DNA from: Parablautia intestinalis
GTDB taxonomy: Bacteria; Bacillota; Clostridia; Lachnospirales; Lachnospiraceae
Direction of reading: 5' to 3'
Length of the DNA: 64,000 nucleotides
Assembly: GCA_003612395.1 (NCBI GenBank)
Contig: RAYQ01000006.1
Span: forward strand, 158,929-222,928
Shown: piece after piece, positions 57,624-64,000 of the stretch
How the letters are laid out: every line of letters begins with the position of its first letter
Position numbering within the stretch: position 1 is the stretch's first letter
Program-made: the position numbers and the translations under genes
The notes under the pieces: model-generated
The model's database searches: none
Seen by the model: the letters and a program-made list of their open reading frames with translations, nothing else
What the model was told of the DNA's origin: nothing

Positions 57624-58979
57624 ATGTTAGATGTAAAGTACTATAAAGATTACAGACATAATTACCTGATTATTAAAGATGATGGCAGTCTGTCGGAGTA
57701 TGTCTATCAGAGAAAAATGATGACGGAAAATACGATAAAGGGGCTGCTCAACTGTCAGGAAAGATTTATTAACGGAGAAATACTTTTGTATTATGAAATT
57801 ACGTCAAGGCAAAGTCTTTTTCATATATTTGATGGAAAAGGTATCGGAATGGATGAGCTTGGGAGCTTTTTTGTACAGTTGAAGGTAGTTAACGATATGC
57901 TTCAAAAATATTTATTAGATGGAAGCTGTCTGGCTTTGTCACCGGAATATATTTTTCAAAATATAGAGACAGGGGAATATTCTTTTTTGTATTATCCTGG
58001 TTCTGATGAAGGCAGCCTTTCAAAGCTAATGGATTTCTTTATTTCGAAAGTAGATGGAGAGGATATGGAGGCGGTGGAAGCCGTGTACAAGATAGCAGAT
58101 TTAATTAATCGAGAGCAATTTGTACTGGATGAGGTACTTAGATGGTTTCAGGATGATATCAGCCAAAGAAAAAAGGACAATTATTTTCCTTATGAAATGC
58201 AATTTCAAAATCAGAAACTATCAGATCAAAACCAGAGTGACCAGGCTCAACGGAGCGGGTACAGAAGGGAGTCTTTGGATGAGGAGGAAGGGGGTAATGG
58301 CGAAGGCAAAGAGCCCTATGAATCTGTTATGTCACAGACATTTCCAGAGGAAAAGGATGCAAAAGAAATTACACGAGACTTTAAGAAAGCGCTGCCTGTT
58401 TTAGGAATCGGGATATCAGGTGCAGGTATTTTGACATACGTGATGTATTTCTATCAGCTGTCTTATAAGGAAGAGATTTATATTATCGCAGGATGGGTTT
58501 TGATGGCAGTTTTGATATTGGGTGCAATATTGTGGTATCTGCATCCTCTATTAAATAGGAAGAAAAAGATACAGGAACAGGAAGATACTGAGAGAGAAAG
58601 ATATTATACGCCTGCTTATGAAAACAATGAAACTGTTTCGGATACCGATATCGGTAACACGGTTTTTATACCATGGACGGAAAGTTATGAAAATAAATTG
58701 TATAGTATGGATAAGAAAATAAAATGCCATATTGATTTGGGAAGTCTTCCTCTCACAGTAGGTAAATTAGCAGGAGCGGTAGATATGGTAATTGATGAAA
58801 AAAGTATAAGCCGTATGCATGCTAAATTTTTTAGAGATGGTAACAAAATTTACATTTCAGACCTTAATTCCACCAATGGAACCTTTAGAAATGGAATGAG
58901 ACTTGCACCTAATGCCTCAGAAATGATTGAGCCTGGCGATGAAATTCGTTTGGGAAAGTTAAAATTTATTTACAGATAG
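57624..58979 (+). CDS. DUF6382/FHA-domain membrane protein of the Tad locus
   Basis: Residues ~1-175 match the DUF6382 domain (YLIIKDDGSLSEYVYQRKMM; FFVQLKVVNDMLQKYLLDGS; FLYYPGSDEGSLSKLMDFFI). Two helices lie near 262-310 (LGIGISGAGILTYVMYFYQL and AGWVLMAVLILGAILWYLHP). The C-terminal FHA domain (TVGKLAGAVDMVIDEKSISR, HAKF, DLNSTNGTFRNG) should bind phosphothreonine. Such proteins are regular members of Clostridial Tad loci, likely linking pilus activity to Ser/Thr kinase signals. GGGAGAAAATCTAA precedes the ATG. Confidence 0.88.
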   Translation: MLDVKYYKDYRHNYLIIKDDGSLSEYVYQRKMMTENTIKGLLNCQERFINGEILLYYEITSRQSLFHIFDGKGIGMDELGSFFVQLKVVNDMLQKYLLDGSCLALSPEYIFQNIETGEYSFLYYPGSDEGSLSKLMDFFISKVDGEDMEAVEAVYKIADLINREQFVLDEVLRWFQDDISQRKKDNYFPYEMQFQNQKLSDQNQSDQAQRSGYRRESLDEEEGGNGEGKEPYESVMSQTFPEEKDAKEITRDFKKALPVLGIGISGAGILTYVMYFYQLSYKEEIYIIAGWVLMAVLILGAILWYLHPLLNRKKKIQEQEDTERERYYTPAYENNETVSDTDIGNTVFIPWTESYENKLYSMDKKIKCHIDLGSLPLTVGKLAGAVDMVIDEKSISRMHAKFFRDGNKIYISDLNSTNGTFRNGMRLAPNASEMIEPGDEIRLGKLKFIYR

Positions 58980-59028
58980 AAAAAACCGCCTTATACTAAA
59001 TAGTAGTTTAGTGAAAGGCAGGAGCAAA

Positions 59029-60021
59029 ATGAAAGTAAATATTTATTATGGTGGCAGAGGACTTATGGATGACCCTACCCTATATGTGATTAATAAGATG
59101 CAGGGGGTTTTGGAGGAACTGAATGTTACCGTTGAGAGATTTAATCTTTATGAGCTGAAAAACCGGATTACCACTTTACCCCAGACAATAAAAAATGCAG
59201 ATGGTATTATACTTGCCTCCACAGTGGAATGGTATGGGATCGGCGGATATATGTACCAATTTTTGGACTCGTGCTGGCTTTACGGCGATAAAGAAAAAAT
59301 TTCTAAAACTTATATGTGCCCTATTATAATGTCCACCACCTATGGGGAAAGGGAGGGTAAATTAAGCCTTGCCAGTGCATGGGAAATGTTAGGAGGTCTT
59401 CCCTGCAGCGGCATTTGCGGTTATATTGCAGATGTTTCTATTTTAGAGGACAATGAGGATTACAACAGAATAATTGAAAAAAAGGCAGAGAACATGTACC
59501 GCACGATCAATCAGAAGATGGCAAGTTTTCCTGCCAGCAACCAGGCTGTAAAGCAAAAGGTTTCCATTACGAAGGATATTGATCTGACGCCTCAGGAATC
59601 AGAACAGTTATCCCAATACGCGGCTGATGACAGCTATGTAAAAACACAAAAGAAGGACATTCAGGAGCTTACCAGTTTATTTAGAGATCTAATGGGAAGC
59701 AATGAACAGGAAGAAAGTAAAGAAGAATATATCAATGAATTTAAAGATCACTTTGTTCCGCAGGCAGGTTTTAAGGCTGTTTATAAGATTCAGGTGGAAG
59801 AAAAAAAGAAACCGCTTATTATAGAGGTTGATGGGGCGGAGAACAATTGTTATTACGGAAACGTAGAAAACCCTGATGTGGAAATACAAATGGGAAGAGA
59901 AACCATGGATGATATTCTATATGCAAGAATGACTTTTCAGAGGGCCTTTATGGGAGGTGCTATGAAAATGAAAGGCGATTTCAAGGTTTTCCGTATGTTG
60001 GATCAGATATTTGTTTTATGA
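59029..60021 (+). CDS. Flavodoxin-like protein with C-terminal SCP2-like domain
   Basis: Residues ~1-165 are a flavodoxin/NADPH-dependent FMN-reductase-like fold (VNIYYGGRGLMDDPTLYVIN; ADGIILASTVEWYGIGGYMY; GGLPCSGICGYIADVS). The last ~105 residues (FKAVYKIQVEEKKKPLIIEV; MDDILYARMTFQRAFMGGAM; KMKGDFKVFRMLDQIF) match the SCP2 sterol-carrier-like domain. The fusion recurs in Clostridia; substrate unknown. ATG 59029 has CAGGAGC upstream; a GTG at 59011 is less likely. Confidence 0.8.
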   Translation: MKVNIYYGGRGLMDDPTLYVINKMQGVLEELNVTVERFNLYELKNRITTLPQTIKNADGIILASTVEWYGIGGYMYQFLDSCWLYGDKEKISKTYMCPIIMSTTYGEREGKLSLASAWEMLGGLPCSGICGYIADVSILEDNEDYNRIIEKKAENMYRTINQKMASFPASNQAVKQKVSITKDIDLTPQESEQLSQYAADDSYVKTQKKDIQELTSLFRDLMGSNEQEESKEEYINEFKDHFVPQAGFKAVYKIQVEEKKKPLIIEVDGAENNCYYGNVENPDVEIQMGRETMDDILYARMTFQRAFMGGAMKMKGDFKVFRMLDQIFVL

Positions 60022-60328
60022 TAATCAGAATATTCTTCGAGTTTACTGCGAGGGCTTTGAGTGGTGCTAGTGCTCTGAGTACAGCTAATGATAAGTAAAA
60101 AGTATGGCCCGCGGTCTTCGCAAAAAAAGCTCCGGTGTGGAGGAAAGGTTGAATAAATTGCCTGATAGCAATTTGTTCAACCAAAAGATTTGTGTCTGCG
60201 CGCTGCCAGCCACAGACTTGTAAGCCATTTATGGTTTTGCGCAAATGACAAACGCCGTCACGCTTCGCGGACCAGCTTATTGTAAGCAAAGGTGAACTTT
60301 GTTCACCTCACAGAAATGGGGGTAAAAA
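60022..60328. other. Intergenic region with hairpins and a dispersed repeat
   Basis: No gene is visible in these 307 nt. A 15-bp stem (60147-60161 with 60168-60182, one wobble) lies in the middle; a copy of the 38-nt dispersed repeat is at 60248-60285; and an 8-bp hairpin (60290-60297 with 60301-60308) lies just before the HIT gene and could act on its translation. Confidence 0.65.
60248..60285 (+). repeat. Dispersed 38-nt intergenic repeat, distal copy
   Basis: Differs from the copy at 2586-2623 by five transitions only; same length and orientation. See 2549-2623. Confidence 0.75.
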
Positions 60329-60739
60329 ATGAGACAAAACGATTGTATTTTTTGTAAGATTATAGCAGATGAAATTCCGTCACAGACAATTTATGAGGAT
60401 GAAAATTTTAAGGTGATTTTGGATGTGTCGCCAGCGACAAAAGGACATGCCCTTATTCTGCCCAAGGATCATTTTGCAAATTTATATGAATTGCCTGAGG
60501 AAAAAGCAGCAGATGCCATGAGATTGGCAAAGAAAATGATGGCTGTGATGACAGATAAGCTTGCGTGTGACGGTTTTAATCTTGTACAAAATAATGGAGA
60601 GGTTGCCGGACAGACTGTTTTTCATTTTCATATGCATTTAATTCCCAGATATAAAAATGACGGAGAAATTTTAAAGTATATTGCGGGAAATCCCAGTCAG
60701 GAAGAACTTGGAGAAATAAAAAGAGTAATTACAGAATAG
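60329..60739 (+). CDS. HIT-family nucleotide hydrolase/transferase
   Basis: The HIT motif H99-F-H101-M-H103-L-I-P is complete, with the N-terminal CIFCKIIADEIPSQTIYEDE typical of Hint-like purine nucleotide phosphoramidases. The two cysteines at the start may bind zinc. Length 136 is normal. GGGGGTAAAAA precedes ATG 60329. It acts on AMP-lysine or dinucleotide substrates in related proteins; the exact substrate here is unknown. Confidence 0.93.
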   Translation: MRQNDCIFCKIIADEIPSQTIYEDENFKVILDVSPATKGHALILPKDHFANLYELPEEKAADAMRLAKKMMAVMTDKLACDGFNLVQNNGEVAGQTVFHFHMHLIPRYKNDGEILKYIAGNPSQEELGEIKRVITE

Positions 60740-60807
60740 AAAAAAGCCTGAGGACCAGAACATGTTTGAAAGACTATTCAGTAGAGTTTTGGGACGTCCC
60801 ACATGAA

Positions 60808-60865
60808 ATAAGTCACCAGCAGATTCATTATAGGGTTAGGCATAATGTATCTGCTGGTGACTTAT
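60808..60865. repeat. Perfect 17-bp inverted repeat upstream of fumarase
   Basis: ATAAGTCACCAGCAGAT (60808-60824) is inverted exactly at 60849-60865. After one mismatch, CATTAT and ATAATG add six inner pairs, leaving a ten-base loop. There is no T-run. A GGGACGTCCC palindrome sits just upstream (60791-60800). Confidence 0.75.
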
Positions 60866-60905
60866 GAATGGCATGGTTGAACTGTTACGTAATATGGGAG
60901 ATAAA

Positions 60906-61748
60906 ATGAGAACAATTCATACAGAGGAAGTTATAAAGAATATAAAGGAAATGTGTATTGAGGCGAATCATTACCTTACGGATGATATGGTTTTGGCGCT
61001 GAATAAGGCAACAGGCGCAGAACGATCATCTCTTGGAAAGCAAATACTCTGTCAGCTTCAGGATAATCTTCGGATTGCCTCAGAGGATATGATACCAATC
61101 TGTCAGGATACAGGTATGGCAGTTGTATTTGTGGAGATTGGCCAAGATGTACATATAGAAGGAGGATTGCTTACAGAAGCCATAAATGAGGGTGTACGGC
61201 AGGGATATATAGAAGGATACCTTCGAAAATCGGTGGTCAAAGATCCCGTATTTAGGGAAAATACAAAGGATAATACACCGGCTGTAATTCATTATGATAT
61301 CGTTCAGGGTGATAAAATAAAGCTAATTGTTGCGCCTAAGGGGTTTGGCAGCGAAAATATGAGTCGGATTTTCATGCTGAAGCCGGCAGATGGAATTGAT
61401 GGTATAAAAAATTCAGTTCTCTGTGCGGTGCGGGATGCCGGACCTAATGCATGTCCGCCGATGGTAGTTGGCGTAGGAATAGGTGGAACCTTTGAAAAAT
61501 GCGCGATTCTTGCAAAAAAGGCATTGCTCAGGCCCATTGGTGAGCACTCACATATTCCTTATGTATGTGAAATGGAGGGAGAATTATTAGAAAAAATCAA
61601 TCAATCTGGTATTGGGCCAGGCGGGCTGGGAGGAAGTACAACGGCGCTTGCGGTAAATATTAATACCTATCCCACACATATAGCAGGCCTGCCGCTGGCA
61701 GTTAATATTTGTTGCCACGTGAACAGGCATTGTATCAGAAAAATTTAA
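60906..61748 (+). CDS. Fumarate hydratase class I, alpha subunit
   Basis: The alpha subunit carries the 4Fe-4S cluster of the two-subunit class I fumarase that converts fumarate and malate. Conserved segments: IASEDMIPICQDTGMAVVFV, RENTKDNTPAVIHYDIV, PKGFGSENMSRIFML, GIGGTFEKCAILAKKALLRP and GPGGLGGSTTALAVNI, with the three cluster cysteines (ICQDTG, a later NACPP, and EKCA). ATG 60906 has GGGAG upstream; an earlier ATG at 60864 lies in the hairpin. The beta subunit follows after 244 nt. Confidence 0.93.
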   Translation: MRTIHTEEVIKNIKEMCIEANHYLTDDMVLALNKATGAERSSLGKQILCQLQDNLRIASEDMIPICQDTGMAVVFVEIGQDVHIEGGLLTEAINEGVRQGYIEGYLRKSVVKDPVFRENTKDNTPAVIHYDIVQGDKIKLIVAPKGFGSENMSRIFMLKPADGIDGIKNSVLCAVRDAGPNACPPMVVGVGIGGTFEKCAILAKKALLRPIGEHSHIPYVCEMEGELLEKINQSGIGPGGLGGSTTALAVNINTYPTHIAGLPLAVNICCHVNRHCIRKI

Positions 61749-61992
61749 AGATAAAAGATTTAATAATTATTACCATGGATAACGAGTGGGAAAAAGGTTT
61801 AAAGTTAATTGCTGGTTGCCTTAGACATTGACATTTGGCGAATACTAGGAGAGCGAAAACCTGTCACATCGGAGATGTGTTGTGCTTTGCTGTAAGTTTG
61901 ACGCATCATTAGCTTACGGCAGGGCTCCTGATAAGAAAAATAAAGCTATGCATGGCCCTAATATATGGGTGTATGCAGGAGTGAGGATTTTT
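61749..61992. other. Unusually long gap between fumarase subunit genes
   Basis: These subunit genes are normally adjacent. The 244 nt hold no convincing gene; a short IR CACATC-GGA-GATGTG lies near 61863. The in-frame upstream extension of the beta gene (from 61882) lacks an RBS and family resemblance. Confidence 0.5.
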
Positions 61993-62544
61993 ATGGATAA
62001 ATATCTTACGGTACCTTGTGAGGAAAAAGTAATACGAGATCTTCATAGTGGTGATTATGTATACATAACAGGAACTATTTATACAGCCAGGGATGCGGCC
62101 CATAAAAGGATGTATGAAGCTTTAAAGCAGGGCGAAAGCCTTCCTTTTGATGTTAAAGATAATATGATTTATTATATGGGTCCGTCTCCTGCAAGAGAAG
62201 GACGGCCCATTGGTTCAGCGGGCCCTACAACAGCAAGCAGAATGGATAAATATGCGCCTTCTTTATTAGAGCTGGGATTAAAGGGTATGATTGGAAAGGG
62301 AAAGCGATCTGATGCAGTAAAACAGGCAATTGTCCATAATAAAGCAGTATACTTTGCAGCAGTTGGAGGAGCGGGGGCATTACTTTCAAAATCTATTATA
62401 AAATCTACAGTAGTTGCATATGAGGATTTGGGAACAGAAGCTGTTCGAAAATTGGAAGTCAAAGATTTTCCGGTTATCGTAGTGATTGACGCTGAGGGAA
62501 ATGATTTATATGAAAGTGCGGTAGAATCATACAAAGAAGATTAA
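61993..62544 (+). CDS. Fumarate hydratase class I, beta subunit
   Basis: The 183-residue protein contains LHSGDYVYITGTIYTARDAA, YYMGPSPAREGRPIGSAGPT, TASRMDKYAPSLLELGLKGM, IGKGKRS and AVGGAGALLSKSI, the standard beta-subunit pattern that supplies substrate-binding residues. ATG 61993 has AGGAGTGAGG upstream. It pairs with the alpha subunit in the same orientation. Confidence 0.93.
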   Translation: MDKYLTVPCEEKVIRDLHSGDYVYITGTIYTARDAAHKRMYEALKQGESLPFDVKDNMIYYMGPSPAREGRPIGSAGPTTASRMDKYAPSLLELGLKGMIGKGKRSDAVKQAIVHNKAVYFAAVGGAGALLSKSIIKSTVVAYEDLGTEAVRKLEVKDFPVIVVIDAEGNDLYESAVESYKED

Positions 62545-62714
62545 ATAAAATGGTAATGGGAGTAAAGTATTGGCATGGTATTGCGAGAGAGCTTGCGGCA
62601 TATGACAGCAGGCGTTGCCTGTTGTATGCAGCGGGATAAGTGTGGAAATAAATCTCCAAACTTTTTATTGACGCAGTACCAAAAGTATAGCTTGCGGTAT
62701 GCAGGGGGATAGGT

Positions 62715-63434
62715 ATGAGAATCGCGTTGATGGTAGTCAGGTTATTTTTTCAGGTCCCATACTATTTATTCAGAGTTTGGTGGTGCGGTGTCGATAAAAA
62801 AACTACATATGAAGAAGCCTTTTGGCTGATTAAAAAAATAACCAAAAAGGCTAATTACGCGGGAAGAGTAATAATTGAAGACCATGGTCTTGAAAATTTA
62901 CCGGGTGAAGATGGATTTATTCTTTTTCCTAATCATCAGGGAATGTTTGATGTATTGGTATTTTTAGAATCCTGCCCCAGGCCGTTTTCTTTTGTTGCAA
63001 AAAAAGAAGTAAGTAACATTATTCTTTTAAAACAGGTTATAAAAGCATTAGGCGCCTATGCGATGGATCGGGAAGATATCAGACAGTCTATGAAAGTTAT
63101 AAATGCTATGGCCGAGGATGTGAAGGCGGGCAGAAATTTTCTTATTTTCCCTGAAGGAACAAGAAGTAAAATGGGAAATAAGCTATTAGAATTTAAAGGG
63201 GGAAGCTTTAAAAGCGCCACGAAAGCCAAATGCCCGATTGTGCCCTGCGCACTAATTGATTCTTTTAAGCCGTTTGATGAGAATTCTGTCCGGCCGGTAA
63301 CGGTGAAATTGATTTATATGCCGCCTATATATTATGAAGAATACAAAAATATGAAGACAGTGGATATTGCGGCAGAGGTTAAGCGCAGAATAGAAAATAC
63401 AATTGAAGAATACATGCAGGAGAATATTTTATAA
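62715..63434 (+). CDS. plsC: 1-acylglycerol-3-phosphate O-acyltransferase
   Basis: PlsC makes phosphatidic acid for membrane lipids. Acyltransferase motif I N73-H-x4-D79 (NHQGMFD) and motif III F145-P-E-G-T-R (FPEGTRSKMG) are intact, with VPCALI as motif IV. A single N-terminal hydrophobic segment (LMVVRLFFQVPYYLFRVWWC) anchors it to the membrane. Length 239 is typical. GGGGGATAGGT precedes the ATG. Confidence 0.93.
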   Translation: MRIALMVVRLFFQVPYYLFRVWWCGVDKKTTYEEAFWLIKKITKKANYAGRVIIEDHGLENLPGEDGFILFPNHQGMFDVLVFLESCPRPFSFVAKKEVSNIILLKQVIKALGAYAMDREDIRQSMKVINAMAEDVKAGRNFLIFPEGTRSKMGNKLLEFKGGSFKSATKAKCPIVPCALIDSFKPFDENSVRPVTVKLIYMPPIYYEEYKNMKTVDIAAEVKRRIENTIEEYMQENIL

Positions 63435-63461
63435 TATTTTTAAAAATAGAAAATAAAAGCA

Positions 63462-63491
63462 TTGACAAGTAAAATCTATTTAATGTATAAT
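63462..63491 (+). promoter_or_regulatory. Promoter of the tRNA gene
   Basis: TTGACA (63462-63467) and TATAAT (63486-63491) with an 18-base spacer, about 55 bp before the tRNA. Confidence 0.75.
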
Positions 63492-63546
63492 AACTTTTGC
63501 GTTGTAAAACGCATAATAATATTGGTAGCGGTGTAATTCAGAGTAC

Positions 63547-63634
63547 GGAGAAATACTCAAGAGGCTGAAGAGGCGCCCCTGCTAAGGGTGTAGGTCGTTC
63601 ACGCGGCGCGAGGGTTCAAATCCCTCTTTCTCCG
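63547..63634 (+). tRNA. tRNA-Ser(GCT)
   Basis: Acceptor stem GGAGAAA pairs with TTTCTCC; the anticodon loop is CTGCTAA with anticodon GCT; a long variable arm (GGTGTAGGTCGTTCACGCGGC region) and the T-arm GAGGGTTCAAATCCCTC confirm a class II serine tRNA. The discriminator is G and CCA is not encoded. Confidence 0.96.
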
Positions 63635-64000
63635 TTTAGCTGCCAATAGGATAGAAGTATCCGGGTGATACTTCTTAATTTTTGGTTTAATGCTGAATAT
63701 TATAGCTTGCCGGAAATAATATATTGGCTTATAACAGGCCATGCTGTCAGATAATTAAATATGAATAATAAAAATATTTATTGACATATTTTCGGATTGA
63801 TGTTATAATATAAACCTATCACGTGAGAATAAACGTGTGAAAAAAATTAAAAAAAGCTCTTGACAAGGGTAAAACTTTATGGTAATATATAAAAGTTCTG
63901 TCCGAACAAGAGAAATATGTTGAACCTTGACAAATAAACAGCAATGCAACCCTGAAAATTCTAAAAAGAGAAGCTTTGGAGAGCGCAGACATGAAGGCAT
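63635..64000 (+). promoter_or_regulatory. Tandem strong promoters in a gene-free stretch, probably leading to an rRNA operon
   Basis: No gene is seen in these 366 nt. P1: TTGACA 63781-63786, 17-base spacer, TATAAT 63804-63809. P2: TTGACA 63860-63865, 17-base spacer, TAATAT 63883-63888. A further TTGACA near 63927 lies in leader-like sequence. Tandem strong promoters with no nearby start codon resemble the leader of a 16S rRNA operon just beyond the window; that identity is inferred. Confidence 0.6.

Noticed and set aside
62545..62714. Two short similar segments (GCTTGCGGCATATG and GCTTGCGGTATGC) between fumarase and plsC
   Set aside because: The similarity is short and imperfect; I could not separate it from chance.

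Overview
The window looks like a chromosomal segment of a flagellated, spore-forming member of the Clostridia, most probably family Lachnospiraceae. This is inferred from a flagellin/FliS cluster, a BofA-type sporulation gene, a Gram-positive Tad-type pilus locus with DUF5702 and FHA proteins, frequent GTG/TTG starts and strong AGGAGG ribosome binding sites. An intact-looking temperate siphophage-like prophage of about 38.7 kb (about 12650-51309) interrupts the host region.

Host left arm (1-12650): the 3' part of an acidic protein with a degenerate AAA-like domain; glgB; a large DUF6240-like protein, flagellin and a FliS-like chaperone; a convergent DUF2508/YaaL gene and bofA; then the start of a Tad pilus locus (CpaE/TadZ-like protein and the 5' two thirds of the secretion ATPase cpaF/tadA).

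Prophage: a large serine recombinase lies 23 bp inside the left end, followed by a TM2-domain protein and an XRE repressor, all on the minus strand. An operator region with three 12-bp direct repeats divides them from the rightward genes. The early genes (15670-26084) include a HUH-type Rep-like protein, an RNase H-like protein, MT-A70 and cytosine-5 DNA methyltransferases, a SleB-like hydrolase, YopX, an HD protein, SSB and a DUF1492 late regulator. The late genes run: terminase, portal, MuF protein with a C-terminal HExxH domain, a Tad2-like (DUF2829) anti-defence gene, scaffold, capsid, connectors, tail tube, tail chaperones with a candidate -1 frameshift, tape measure, baseplate, a diversity-generating retroelement, holin and endolysin.

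The most striking system is the diversity-generating retroelement (DGR): a variable tail-tip protein (VR1), Avd, a template repeat (TR) and a YMDD reverse transcriptase at 44354-47440. A second variable repeat (VR2) ends a different DUF6273-like gene about 23 kb away in the early region. All but one of the VR/TR differences lie at template adenines, and both VRs are followed by a GC-rich hairpin preceded by the same 12-nt sequence. One retroelement therefore appears to diversify both a virion protein and an early, probably intracellular protein.

Host right arm (51310-64000): the 3' end of cpaF, which rejoins the 5' part exactly in frame to give 402 residues if the prophage excises; TadB, TadC with an inserted extracytoplasmic domain, a Flp-like pilin, DUF5702, TadE-like proteins, prepilin peptidase and a DUF6382/FHA protein; then a flavodoxin-SCP2 protein, a HIT protein, the two subunits of class I fumarase, an acyltransferase, tRNA-Ser(GCT), and tandem promoters that probably lead into an rRNA operon beyond the window. 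While the prophage is integrated the pilus ATPase is split, so pilus function may depend on excision.
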